In this document: positions 18,453-25,999 of the stretch, piece after piece
Layout of the letters: each line of letters starts with the position of its first letter
Position numbering within the stretch: the stretch's first letter is position 1
Origin: Sphingobacteriaceae bacterium
Lineage (GTDB): Bacteria > Bacteroidota > Bacteroidia > Sphingobacteriales > Sphingobacteriaceae
DNA length: 43,260 nt
NCBI GenBank assembly: GCA_024645045.1
Contig: JAHEGO010000006.1
Coordinates: forward strand, 1 to 43,260
Direction of reading: 5' to 3'
Program-made: the position numbers and the translations under genes
Notes under the pieces: generated by a model
Seen by the model: the letters and a program-made list of their open reading frames with translations, nothing else
What the model was told of the DNA's origin: nothing
The model's database searches: none

Positions 18453-18460
18453 AAAGGAGG
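18453..18460 (+). promoter_or_regulatory. Strong Shine-Dalgarno AAAGGAGG before a TTG start
   Basis: AAAGGAGG is a near-complete anti-16S match located 4 nt before the TTG at 18465. Most genes in this window have only A-rich starts, so this site is an exception and supports TTG as the start of the 71-codon gene, which has no internal ATG. Confidence 0.65.
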
Positions 18461-18464
18461 CTTT

Positions 18465-18680
18465 TTGTACATAATAAAAGTAAAAGGGATCGCAAAAATC
18501 CCGGATTATATTCAACTTCGTGATGAACAATTCACGCTTCTAGCCTATTTTAGAGTAGATAGACCTGAAAAATCTATTGAAAAATGTGGGCTTGCTGCGC
18601 ATACCGAATACTTAAACGAACTCATAAAAACCATCCCTTTTGGTGTTATTCAAAAATTAGAACTCAATGGAGACCAATAA
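18465..18680 (+). CDS. Small conserved-type protein upstream of ftsE
   Basis: A 71-residue soluble protein starting with TTG, with no ATG anywhere in the frame. The text YIIKVKGIAKIPDYIQLRDEQF looks like a small alpha/beta domain; the motif RVDRPEKSIEKCGL follows. I recognise it as a kind of short hypothetical protein found beside ftsE in Bacteroidota, without known function. Its 3' end overlaps ftsE by 14 nt, so the two are translationally linked. The good Shine-Dalgarno site and overlap make it a real gene despite its size. Confidence 0.7.
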   Translation: MYIIKVKGIAKIPDYIQLRDEQFTLLAYFRVDRPEKSIEKCGLAAHTEYLNELIKTIPFGVIQKLELNGDQ

Positions 18681-19356
18681 CCCGATTATCCAACTTCAAG
18701 ACATCAATGTTTTTCAACAAGATCATTTGGTGCTTTCTGGCGTAACTTTAGCTATCAATAAAGGAGAATTTGTGTTCCTTATTGGCCAAACAGGCAGCGG
18801 AAAAAGCAGTTTACTTAAAACCATTTATGGCGATTTGAAAATAAGTCAAGGAAATGGACATGTAGTAGGATTCTCTTTGACAAGCATCAAAGAAAAAGAA
18901 GTGCCATACATGAGAAGAAAAATGGGCATCGTTTTTCAAGATTTTCAATTATTAACCGACCGTTCAGTAGAAGATAATTTGAAATTTGTCATGAGTGCAA
19001 CTGGATGGGATGATCCTAAAATGATTGCGGCAAGAACGGAAGAAGTTATCAACGAAGTAGGATTAGCTGGAAAGAATCATAAAATGCCACATCAATTATC
19101 AGGTGGTGAACAACAAAGGGTGGTAATAGCCCGAGCGATGATCAATCATCCTGAAGTAATTTTAGCAGACGAACCAACAGGAAACCTAGACCCTGATTCT
19201 TCTGTAGAAATTATGAATTTATTATTAAAGATTTCTAAAATGGGAACCGCCGTGGTGATGGCTACGCATGACTATCGCATGATTGAGAAATTTCCATCAA
19301 GAATTATCAAATGTGAAAGAGGTAAAATTATTGAAGACCATTATCAAACTGTATAA
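18667..19356 (+). CDS. ftsE: FtsE-type ABC ATPase
   Basis: ABC-transporter ATPase of the FtsE/LolD class (229 residues), which works with the membrane protein FtsX to activate peptidoglycan hydrolases at division. Walker A GQTGSGKS is at 40-47, the Q-loop glutamine is in VFQDF (about 91), the signature LSGGEQQR at 144-151, Walker B VILADEP at 164-170 and the H-loop in MATHDY. No ftsX is adjacent; in this phylum it is often elsewhere, so FtsE rests on sequence type and the start context, and another MacB/LolD-like exporter ATPase is the alternative. Overlaps the upstream small gene by 14 nt and precedes the thioredoxin gene by 9 nt. Confidence 0.85.
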   Translation: METNNPIIQLQDINVFQQDHLVLSGVTLAINKGEFVFLIGQTGSGKSSLLKTIYGDLKISQGNGHVVGFSLTSIKEKEVPYMRRKMGIVFQDFQLLTDRSVEDNLKFVMSATGWDDPKMIAARTEEVINEVGLAGKNHKMPHQLSGGEQQRVVIARAMINHPEVILADEPTGNLDPDSSVEIMNLLLKISKMGTAVVMATHDYRMIEKFPSRIIKCERGKIIEDHYQTV

Positions 19357-19365
19357 ATTAAACAC

Positions 19366-19878
19366 ATGAAAAAAATATTTTTTACGCTATTGGTTTTATT
19401 AGGATTGAATAGCATTTCATTTGCACAAAGCGAAGGAACAGAAGTTGGAAACAAATTTGTTGACCTGAAATATGCAAATCCAGAAGGAAAAGAAATTGCG
19501 CTTTCTTCAATCAAAGGAAAAGTTGTTTTACTAGACTTTTGGGCATCATGGTGTGGACCTTGTCGCATGGAAAACCCGAATTTGATTAAAACCTACGCTA
19601 CTTTTAAAAATTCGAAATTTAAAAATGCAAAGGGGTTTGAAATTTACAGTGTATCATTAGACAAAAACAAAGAACCTTGGGTGGCCGCTATTGCTAAAGA
19701 TAAATTAGTTTGGGAAAACCATGTTTCCGATTTAAAAGGATGGTATTCTAGTGCCGCAGCAGCTTATGGCGTTTCTTTTATTCCTCAGAATTTTTTAATA
19801 GATGGCAATGGAATAATTGTTGCTAAAAATTTAAGAGGCGAAGACTTAGACAACGAATTGAAAAAATTGTTGAAGTAA
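19366..19878 (+). CDS. Exported TlpA-like thioredoxin
   Basis: A 170-residue thioredoxin-fold protein of the TlpA/AhpC-TSA group. The signal peptide ends near A20 (SISFA/Q), the redox site WCGPC is at 62-66, and the cis-proline segment FIPQNFLID follows near 145. It should act in the periplasm as a thiol-disulfide reductase; the substrate (for example cytochrome maturation or oxidised surface proteins) is not shown. It follows ftsE by 9 nt in the same unit. A terminator for it lies 40 nt downstream, inside the coding sequence of the convergent gene. Confidence 0.9.
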   Translation: MKKIFFTLLVLLGLNSISFAQSEGTEVGNKFVDLKYANPEGKEIALSSIKGKVVLLDFWASWCGPCRMENPNLIKTYATFKNSKFKNAKGFEIYSVSLDKNKEPWVAAIAKDKLVWENHVSDLKGWYSSAAAAYGVSFIPQNFLIDGNGIIVAKNLRGEDLDNELKKLLK

Positions 19879-20673
19879 TTAAAGAAATTTTTTAATAGAC
19901 TTAATACTTCCTAAATGAAAAACCTGGATGCCTGTTGGTAAGTCCAGGTTTTTTTTTGGATGTTGAATCTCTCCGTTTTCATTCAAATAAAGAGGCATTG
20001 GATTTTTAATACTGTGTAATTCAAAACCCAGTTCTTTAAAATAGCTATTGCCTGCAAATGCTATATCTGTATAGGTCATAAGCTCATCCATTTTTTGCAA
20101 TTCCTGAAAATGATGAAGCAATTTAGTTAAACCGCCAACTACTGTAAATTCTTTTTTACTTGCGAATCTTAACAATTCGAAAGAGCGAACTGGTACTTCC
20201 CTTTTATTTAATAATCTGGCTGCAGAAAATGTAGCCATGGCAACAATTTCATCTGCTAGTAACAATGCGAAATGATAACGTGCAGTGCAATATCCTTGTA
20301 AATGATTTTCGTTTAAAAAAACACTTGCTATTGTTTTATCTACTCTAGCAATTTTACATTTACGGCCATGAATTTTCTGGTTTAAACCCATCAATGAAAG
20401 TAACCTACTTTCAATAATAGCGCGCTTAAACTCCCATTGGTATTGAAACAGCTGAATTCGCTTAACTTTACTTTGGATGCCACTGAGCAACATTTTTTGC
20501 ATGCCTATAGCTTGCAATTCGGTAGCTATTTGATCGTTTGTGATGAGTTCAATTTGTAACGGAATATTTTTTAATTGAAATATTTTGGGGCTATCTGGAG
20601 TTGATTGTATCAAATCAAAATCATAATGCTGCTGCTGTAAATATGCTTCGAAACTGAGTTCAAAAGAATTCAT
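19879..20673 (-). CDS. Phage-type GNAT-like protein coupled to mutS
   Basis: A 264-residue protein I place, from motif memory, in a family otherwise seen mainly in phages, often annotated Hef-like or GNAT-like. A zone at about 75-110 reads QWEFKRAIIESR...KIHGRKCKIARV, followed by FLNENHLQGYC (119-129) and the core ELLRFASKKEFTVVGGLTKLL (166-186), then FKELGFEL near 212-219. These match the acetyltransferase-like fold; no nuclease motif is visible and the substrate is unknown. The start ATG shares one base with the mutS stop codon (TAATG), so it is translated after mutS. Its stop abuts the stop of the convergent thioredoxin gene. Confidence 0.7.
   Translation of the reverse strand: MNSFELSFEAYLQQQHYDFDLIQSTPDSPKIFQLKNIPLQIELITNDQIATELQAIGMQKMLLSGIQSKVKRIQLFQYQWEFKRAIIESRLLSLMGLNQKIHGRKCKIARVDKTIASVFLNENHLQGYCTARYHFALLLADEIVAMATFSAARLLNKREVPVRSFELLRFASKKEFTVVGGLTKLLHHFQELQKMDELMTYTDIAFAGNSYFKELGFELHSIKNPMPLYLNENGEIQHPKKNLDLPTGIQVFHLGSIKSIKKFL
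19918..19957 (+). terminator. Terminator of the ftsE-tlpA unit inside the opposite gene
   Basis: The stem 19918-19928/19943-19953 (11 bp, core AACCTGGA/TCCAGGTT) has a 14-nt loop and continues into T9. It begins 39 nt after the thioredoxin stop and lies in the last codons of the minus-strand GNAT-like gene. On the minus strand it is followed by T5, so it could act both ways. Confidence 0.7.
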
Positions 20674-23297
20674 TAGCTTTTCAATAATTTCTGAATAGCG
20701 TCTAATTTCAACAAAGCTTCAACTGGTGTTAACGCATTCACATCTAAACCATTTAAATTATCTCTGATTTCTTTTAAAACAGGGTCATCTATCGAAAACA
20801 TGTTGAGTTGAAATTCGGACGAAGAATTGGCTTTTGCTTTTTTCAACACTGATTTTATATCTGCTGAAGTGCCTCTTTGTTCTTCTAGTTTTTTCAACAT
20901 AACATTAGCAGATTTAAGCACACTATTAGGCATTCCAGCCATTTTAGCTACATGAATTCCAAAGCTATGCTCGCTACCTCCAGGTAATAATTTACGCAAG
21001 AAAATAATTTTATGGTCCATCTCTTTAATAGACACATGGTAGTTTTTAATTCTTGTAAAAGTTTGGGCCATTTCGTTTAGCTCATGGTAATGAGTAGCGA
21101 ATAATGTTTTGGCTAAAACTGTTGGGTGGTTATGAATAAATTCTGCGATTGCCCAAGCGATAGAGATGCCATCGTAGGTACTCGTGCCACGACCAATTTC
21201 ATCTAACAATACTAAACTTCTATTGGATAAATTATTTAAGATGCTGGCCGTTTCGTTCATTTCAACCATGAATGTTGACTCACCTGTTGATATATTATCT
21301 GACGCTCCTACCCTTGTAAATATTTTATCTACCACGCCCATTTTTAAAGCTTTTGCGGGCACAAAAGAACCAATCTGAGCCATTAGCACAATTAAGCCCG
21401 TTTGTCTTAATATGGCCGACTTACCAGACATATTTGGCCCAGTTATCATGATCATTTGTTGCTCCAAAGGATTCAAATTAATATCATTTGGAATATAACT
21501 TTCACCAATGGCTAAGGTATGTTCTATAACTGGGTGTCTGCCTTCTGTAATTAACAATGAGGTGTCGTCTGTTAATAAAGGTTTAACATAGTCGTTTTTA
21601 GCCGCAGTAAAAGCAAAAGAACAAATTACATCTAAAAAAGCAATTAATTGCGCATCGGTCTGTATTGCTTGTATGTATTGCAACATAGACGATATTAATT
21701 CTTGATACAATTGAAATTCAATGGCTGAAATTTTCTCTTCTGCGCCAATAATTTTTTCTTCGTATTCTTTTAATTCGGGGGTAATGTACCTTTCCGCATT
21801 GACCAATGTTTGTTTACGAATCCAATCAGTTGGTACTTTATCTTTGTGCACATGTGTTACCTCTAAGTAATATCCAAAGACACTATTGAATGCAACTTTC
21901 AAAGAAGAAATACCTGTTTTTTCTGATTCTCTTTTTTGAATGGCTAATAGGTAATCTTTACCACTAAACGCAATCTTTCTTAATTCGTCTAGTTCTTCCG
22001 AAACACCTGTTGCTATTACATTTCCTTTAATTAATAATGCTGGAGGCTCAGGTTGTATCGTTTGGTTAATTTTATCTATTAACGCGATACATGGATCTAA
22101 TTGTTCAGCTAATAGTTGTATACTTTCTTCTGAAATTGCAGCTGCTAAATTTTTAATTTCTGCAATGGCTTGCAATGATCTTGAAAGTTGTATTAATTCA
22201 CGTGGGTTAACTTTTTGTAAAGCTACTTTTGCAATTAACCTTTCTAAGTCACCAATGTTTTTTATTTGTTCTTCTAATTGCTGATGAAATTCATTTTCCT
22301 TTTGTAGCAACTCAACCAAAGCGTGCCTTTTTTCTATAGCCTGCTTATCTTTCAGAGGTAATAAAATCCATTTACGCAATAACCTTGCCCCCATCGAACT
22401 ATTAGTATAATCTAAAACGCTTAACAAAGACTTTGCGTTTTCGTTATTGGCTTGAACTAATTCTAAGTTTCGAATCGTGAATCGGTCAAGCCAAACATAT
22501 TGCTCTTCCATAATTCTACTAATGGTAGAAATATGTTGTAAATGATGGTGTTGTGTGTCGTAAATATAATGTAATGCAGCTCCCGCAGCAATAATTGCTG
22601 CATCTAATTGTTCTATTCCAAAACCCTTCAAACCATTGGTTTGAAAGTGCTTGATTAAAGTTTCTGATGCATAATCTTTCGCAAATATCCATTCTTCTAA
22701 ACCGAAGAAATAAAATGAGTCGCCAAATAATTGCAATAATTTTTTCTGTTGGTTCCTAACGCATAATATTTCTGTTGGCTTAAAACTTTGAATCAGTTTA
22801 TCGATGTAATCTGCGTTGCCTTGTGCAACTAAAAACTCGCCTGTCGAAATGTCTAAAAATGCAATTCCAATTAATTGTTCAGCATAAAAATGAACTGCTG
22901 CTAAATAATTATTTGATTTATGTTGAAGGATATTATCACTATAAGAAACACCAGGTGTAACCATTTCTGTTACTCCTCTTTTTACAATGGTTTTAGTGGT
23001 TTTTGGGTCTTCCAATTGGTCACAAATGGCAACCCTAAACCCGGCCCTTACTAATTTAGGTAAATAGGAATCCAGGGAATGATGCGGAAAGCCAGCCAAT
23101 TCTATAAAAGACGCCGATCCGTTGGCTCTCTTAGTTAAGACGATGCCTAATACATCTGCTGTTTTAATGGCATCTTCTCCAAAAGTTTCATAAAAATCAC
23201 CTACACGAAATAGCAATAATGCACCAGGGTGCTTTGCTTTAATTTCGTTGTATTGCTTCATTAAAGGAGTTTCCTTAACTTCTGTCGTCTTTGCCAA
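20673..23297 (-). CDS. mutS: DNA mismatch repair protein MutS
   Basis: Mismatch-recognition ATPase of methyl-independent repair (874 residues, normal length). The N-terminal domain carries the mismatch-probing FYETF in RVGDFYETFGEDA near residue 34. The core, clamp and ATPase domains follow, with Walker A TGPNMSGKS near 620, Walker B LLDEIGRGTST near 695 and the ATPase helix ATHYHEL. The only in-frame start giving the usual MAK-type N-terminus is TTG at 23297; an ATG at 23261 would start at MKQYNEIKAK, just before the mismatch-binding domain, and is the alternative. The 3' end is coupled to the GNAT-like gene. Cytoplasmic. Confidence 0.95.
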   Translation of the reverse strand: MAKTTEVKETPLMKQYNEIKAKHPGALLLFRVGDFYETFGEDAIKTADVLGIVLTKRANGSASFIELAGFPHHSLDSYLPKLVRAGFRVAICDQLEDPKTTKTIVKRGVTEMVTPGVSYSDNILQHKSNNYLAAVHFYAEQLIGIAFLDISTGEFLVAQGNADYIDKLIQSFKPTEILCVRNQQKKLLQLFGDSFYFFGLEEWIFAKDYASETLIKHFQTNGLKGFGIEQLDAAIIAAGAALHYIYDTQHHHLQHISTISRIMEEQYVWLDRFTIRNLELVQANNENAKSLLSVLDYTNSSMGARLLRKWILLPLKDKQAIEKRHALVELLQKENEFHQQLEEQIKNIGDLERLIAKVALQKVNPRELIQLSRSLQAIAEIKNLAAAISEESIQLLAEQLDPCIALIDKINQTIQPEPPALLIKGNVIATGVSEELDELRKIAFSGKDYLLAIQKRESEKTGISSLKVAFNSVFGYYLEVTHVHKDKVPTDWIRKQTLVNAERYITPELKEYEEKIIGAEEKISAIEFQLYQELISSMLQYIQAIQTDAQLIAFLDVICSFAFTAAKNDYVKPLLTDDTSLLITEGRHPVIEHTLAIGESYIPNDINLNPLEQQMIMITGPNMSGKSAILRQTGLIVLMAQIGSFVPAKALKMGVVDKIFTRVGASDNISTGESTFMVEMNETASILNNLSNRSLVLLDEIGRGTSTYDGISIAWAIAEFIHNHPTVLAKTLFATHYHELNEMAQTFTRIKNYHVSIKEMDHKIIFLRKLLPGGSEHSFGIHVAKMAGMPNSVLKSANVMLKKLEEQRGTSADIKSVLKKAKANSSSEFQLNMFSIDDPVLKEIRDNLNGLDVNALTPVEALLKLDAIQKLLKS

Positions 23298-23338
23298 TGC
23301 TTGCTGTTTTAAACCTTAAAAATAAACAAAAAAATGCG

Positions 23339-23869
23339 TTATTTATGGAGTTGTCTATAGAACTCCCATAAAACAATGCCTGCTGTTACCGAAATATTAA
23401 AAGAATGTTTGGTGCCGAATTGAGGGATTTCAATACACATATTTGATTGGTTTATCACTTCCTGGTCGACGCCCATCACCTCATTACCAAAGACCAAAGC
23501 GTATTTTGCTTGCGTATCAACTGCTAACTTAGCCAACGAAACACTATTTTGAACTTGTTCTATTGACGCAATTAGATAGTTGTTTTGCTTTAAATCTTGA
23601 ATTGCTAAATGGGTACTTTCAAAGTATTTCCATTGTACAGATTCCGTTGCTCCTAATGCCGTTTTTTCAATTTCTCTATGTGGAGGTTGCGCTGTTATGC
23701 CACATAAATAAACAGCTTCAACAGCGAAAGCATCTGCCGAGCGGAACACCGAACCAATGTTATTCATTGACCTAATGTTATCTAACACAATCACGATTGG
23801 GGTTTTGGTAGTTGACTTAAAAGTAGCCACATCTACCCTACCCAACTCCTCCAACTTTAGTTTTTTCAT
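23339..23869 (-). CDS. SpoU/TrmH family RNA 2'-O-methyltransferase
   Basis: A 176-residue SPOUT-class methyltransferase that would methylate a ribose 2'-OH of tRNA or rRNA using SAM. Motif 1 is NNIGSVFRSADAF (about 36-48), motif 2 LVFGNEVMGVD (about 127) and motif 3 IEIPQFGTKHSFNISVTAGI (about 145-164), which form the knotted SAM site. It lacks the N-terminal substrate-binding domain of RlmB, so the target is uncertain. A full consensus promoter sits directly before the ATG, so the transcript may be leaderless. Same strand as mutS, 41 nt away. Confidence 0.88.
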   Translation of the reverse strand: MKKLKLEELGRVDVATFKSTTKTPIVIVLDNIRSMNNIGSVFRSADAFAVEAVYLCGITAQPPHREIEKTALGATESVQWKYFESTHLAIQDLKQNNYLIASIEQVQNSVSLAKLAVDTQAKYALVFGNEVMGVDQEVINQSNMCIEIPQFGTKHSFNISVTAGIVLWEFYRQLHK

Positions 23870-23873
23870 CTTT

Positions 23874-23903
23874 CAAAGATATTTTGATTTACTTAAACCG
23901 CAA
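23874..23903 (-). promoter_or_regulatory. Consensus promoter abutting the methylase ATG
   Basis: On the minus strand TTG (23901-23903), a 19-nt spacer and TATCTTTG (23874-23881) match TTG-N19-TAnnTTTG exactly. Only 4 nt separate the -7 box from the ATG at 23869, so transcription would begin at or inside the start codon. Confidence 0.6.
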
Positions 23904-23920
23904 TTAGAAATTAATTTTTT

Positions 23921-23928
23921 TATATTTG
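23921..23928 (+). promoter_or_regulatory. -7 box of the SRP RNA gene
   Basis: TATATTTG is an exact TAnnTTTG match that ends 4 nt before the first base of the SRP RNA stem (23933), consistent with transcription starting at the mature 5' end. No clear TTG is found at the usual distance upstream. Confidence 0.65.
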
Positions 23929-23932
23929 CCTC

Positions 23933-24030
23933 GGGTAAGTCTTATACGACCAGCTCCCTTTGAACTCCCCCAGGTTCGGAAGGAAGCAAGGGTAAAAGGT
24001 TGTAGCGGTGCGATATAAGTTGCTTACCCA
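23933..24030 (+). ncRNA. ffs: Small signal recognition particle RNA (4.5S)
   Basis: A short SRP RNA of about 98 nt, which with Ffh targets membrane proteins. The apical domain holds the invariant hairpin CAGGTTCGGAAGGAAGCA, with a GGAA tetraloop at 23978-23981 and the asymmetric Ffh-binding loop. The two ends pair as a long helix: GGGTAAG at 23933-23939 with CTTACCC at 24023-24029, then TCTTATA with TATAAGT. A run of T8 (24031-24038) follows directly and completes a built-in terminator. It is divergent from the methylase gene and upstream of the transaldolase gene. Confidence 0.95.
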
Positions 24031-24038
24031 TTTTTTTT
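24031..24038 (+). terminator. T-run terminating the SRP RNA
   Basis: Eight T residues follow the closing helix of the SRP RNA, so the RNA's own terminal stem acts as the terminator hairpin. The final T residues and the next G also supply the TTG of the downstream transaldolase promoter candidate. Confidence 0.6.
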
Positions 24039-24066
24039 GAATCAATTTTTCACCCTTATATATTTT
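24037..24066 (+). promoter_or_regulatory. Putative transaldolase promoter ending 2 nt before ATG
   Basis: TTG at 24037-24039, a 19-nt spacer and TATATTTT at 24059-24066 match the consensus except for the final G. Only 2 nt lie between the box and the ATG at 24069, implying a leaderless message if this promoter is used. Confidence 0.4.
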
Positions 24067-24068
24067 TT

Positions 24069-24728
24069 ATGCAATTTTTCATCGACACAGCAAACTTAGA
24101 TCAAATTAGAGAAGCCCAAGCTTTGGGAATTTTAGATGGTGTTACTACTAACCCTTCTTTGATGGCTAAAGAAGGCATTGCCGGTGAAGAAAATGTCATG
24201 AAACACTACAAAGCAATTTGCGATATTGTAGAAGACAAAGTAAGTGCAGAAGTAATTTCAACAGATTACGAAGGCATGATCAAAGAAGGTGATAAATTAG
24301 CTGCTATTGATCCTAAAATTGTGGTGAAAATCCCTATGATTAAAGATGGTATCAAAGCTTTAAAATATTTTTCTAAAAAAGGAATCAGAACAAATTGTAC
24401 ATTAATCTTCTCTGCGGGTCAAGCATTATTAGCTGCAAAAGCAGGTGCTACTTATGTTTCGCCCTTTGTTGGTCGTTTAGATGATATTTCTTCGGATGGT
24501 ATGATTTTAATCGAAGACATTCGTCAGATTTACGATAACTACCAATTCGAAACGCAAATTTTAGCTGCATCAGTTCGTCATCCTTTGCATATTATACAAT
24601 GTGCTAAAATTGGTGCGGATGTAATGACTGGACCTTTATCAGCAATTTTACAATTATTGAAACATCCATTAACAGATAATGGGTTAGCTCAATTTTTAGC
24701 TGATCACGCGAAAGCAAATGCTAAATAA
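24069..24728 (+). CDS. tal: Transaldolase (short TalC/FSA-type)
   Basis: A 219-residue short transaldolase that moves a dihydroxyacetone unit between pentose-phosphate sugars through a Schiff base on K87 (VVKIPM). The fold markers are [25 protein letters not shown] and [11 protein letters not shown]. Close relatives that act as fructose-6-phosphate aldolase carry Gln and Tyr at two active-site positions; here they are E61 (SAEVI) and F133 (SPFVGRLDD), as in true transaldolases, so transaldolase activity is preferred. Stands alone between the SRP RNA and the convergent phosphatase gene. Cytoplasmic. Confidence 0.92.
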   Translation: MQFFIDTANLDQIREAQALGILDGVTTNPSLMAKEGIAGEENVMKHYKAICDIVEDKVSAEVISTDYEGMIKEGDKLAAIDPKIVVKIPMIKDGIKALKYFSKKGIRTNCTLIFSAGQALLAAKAGATYVSPFVGRLDDISSDGMILIEDIRQIYDNYQFETQILAASVRHPLHIIQCAKIGADVMTGPLSAILQLLKHPLTDNGLAQFLADHAKANAK

Positions 24729-24740
24729 GCTGCTTATTTA
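24722..24740. terminator. Small convergent hairpin over two stop codons
   Basis: An 8-bp inverted repeat TAAATAAG/CTTATTTA (24722-24729 with 24733-24740) has a 3-nt loop. It includes the stop codons of both the transaldolase (24726-24728) and the phosphatase gene (24738-24740). The stem is AT-rich, so it is a weak terminator at best. Confidence 0.35.
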
Positions 24741-25217
24741 ATTTAATGGAATATCCTTTAGCAACGTATTGCTAGGAACAAGTATGCCTTTTACGCCCAC
24801 TTTTTCTCCTGCAGCAGCGTCTCTTGGTCTATCGCCAATAAAATAAGATTGAGCTGGGTCAATATCGAATCGGGCAAGCGCTTTTTCAACTAGTAAACTA
24901 CCGGGTTTTCTGCACAAACAATTGCCATTAAAATCGGGATGATGCGGACAATAATAGATAGAAGTAATAGTTACCCCTGCTTTAGCCATTTCAGTTAAGA
25001 AATATTGATGCATTTTATTTAATTCATCAACTGTATACAAACCTTTAGCCAAACCACCTTGATTGGTAATGATTATGATTAAAAAACCCTGAGATTGATA
25101 AGATTTGAGCGTTTCGGCCAAATGAGGTAATAATTTAAAATCTTCAAAACGCATCACATAATCACCAATTTCTTCGTTAATGATTCCGTCCCTGTCTAAA
25201 AATATCGCTTTGTTCAT
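24738..25217 (-). CDS. gmhB: GmhB/HisB-N-type HAD phosphatase
   Basis: A 159-residue HAD phosphatase of the GmhB type, which removes the C7 phosphate of heptose 1,7-bisphosphate on the way to ADP- or GDP-heptose. The DxD nucleophile motif is D8-R-D10 in FLDRDG, TNQGG is motif II, the zinc-binding loop has C90, H92, C100 and C102, and GDRPRDAAAG is the acidic motif III/IV. Length fits GmhB (about 190 or less). Histidinol-phosphatase is the main alternative, but the loop is GmhB-like and no his genes are near. Convergent with transaldolase; divergent from the DPM1-type gene. Confidence 0.88.
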   Translation of the reverse strand: MNKAIFLDRDGIINEEIGDYVMRFEDFKLLPHLAETLKSYQSQGFLIIIITNQGGLAKGLYTVDELNKMHQYFLTEMAKAGVTITSIYYCPHHPDFNGNCLCRKPGSLLVEKALARFDIDPAQSYFIGDRPRDAAAGEKVGVKGILVPSNTLLKDIPLN

Positions 25218-25248
25218 GAGCTAAAATTACGGATTTCAAAATATTAAT

Positions 25249-25256
25249 TATCTTCG
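25249..25256 (+). promoter_or_regulatory. Near-consensus -7 box for the DPM1-type/ruvB unit
   Basis: TATCTTCG differs from TAnnTTTG at one position and lies 16 nt before the ATG at 25273. An AGGAG sequence at 25258-25262 follows but is 10 nt from the start codon. Confidence 0.35.
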
Positions 25257-25272
25257 TAGGAGAAAAAAAATA

Positions 25273-25995
25273 ATGTCAGATAGTTTAGTCATCATTCCAA
25301 CGTATAACGAGAAAGAAAACATTGAAAAAATGATTCGAAAGGTACTTTCCTTAGAACCAGCATTTCACTTGTTATTGGTTGACGATGGGTCGCCAGATGG
25401 AACCGGCACTATAATTAAATCGCTACAAAAAGAATTCCCTAATCAACTGTTTTTAATAGAAAGAAGCGGCAAGTTAGGCTTAGGAACTGCATATATTACC
25501 GGTTTTAAATGGGCTCTTGACCATCATTATCATTTCATATTTGAAATGGATGCTGATTTTTCTCATAATCCAGATGATTTAATTAAACTAAGAAATAGTT
25601 GTGCAAATGGCGCCGATTTAGCGATTGGATCTAGGTATAAATCTGGAATCAATGTGGTGAATTGGCCTATGAGTAGGGTTTTACTCTCCTTTTACGCTTC
25701 AAAATATGTACAATTTATTACCGGAATGCCAATCAACGACGCAACTGCTGGTTTTAAATGTTACAGAAGAGCCGTCTTACAATCAATCGATTTCAATAAA
25801 ATAAAATTTGTGGGTTATGCTTTCCAGATAGAAATGAAGTTTACAACTTGGAAAAAAGGATTCCAAATAATTGAAGTGCCAATTATTTTTACAGACCGTA
25901 GCGAAGGCACCAGTAAAATGTCAAAAGGAATTGTTAAAGAAGCAATTTTAGGTGTTATTCAAATGAAGCTTCGTTCGTATTTTCAAAAATCATAA
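25273..25995 (+). CDS. DPM1-type polyprenol-phosphate glycosyltransferase
   Basis: A soluble 240-residue GT2 glycosyltransferase of the dolichol/polyprenol-phosphate mannose synthase group, predicted to make a lipid-linked mannose or glucose at the cytoplasmic face of the membrane. [12 protein letters not shown] opens the GT-A domain, [11 protein letters not shown] is near residue 37, the metal-binding DAD is at 93-95 and GSRYKSG is near 121; the C-terminal [14 protein letters not shown] motif is typical of the family. No membrane helix is seen. Its stop is 4 nt before ruvB, so the two are co-transcribed. Confidence 0.9.
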   Translation: MSDSLVIIPTYNEKENIEKMIRKVLSLEPAFHLLLVDDGSPDGTGTIIKSLQKEFPNQLFLIERSGKLGLGTAYITGFKWALDHHYHFIFEMDADFSHNPDDLIKLRNSCANGADLAIGSRYKSGINVVNWPMSRVLLSFYASKYVQFITGMPINDATAGFKCYRRAVLQSIDFNKIKFVGYAFQIEMKFTTWKKGFQIIEVPIIFTDRSEGTSKMSKGIVKEAILGVIQMKLRSYFQKS

Positions 25996-25999
25996 CTCA

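Noticed and set aside
19879-20673. Prophage remnant suggested by the phage-type gene
   Set aside because: It is flanked by housekeeping genes with no integrase, structural phage genes or attachment repeats.
23933-24030. Riboswitch upstream of the transaldolase
   Set aside because: The invariant GGAAGGAAGCA loop and the closing helix identify it as SRP RNA with its own terminator.
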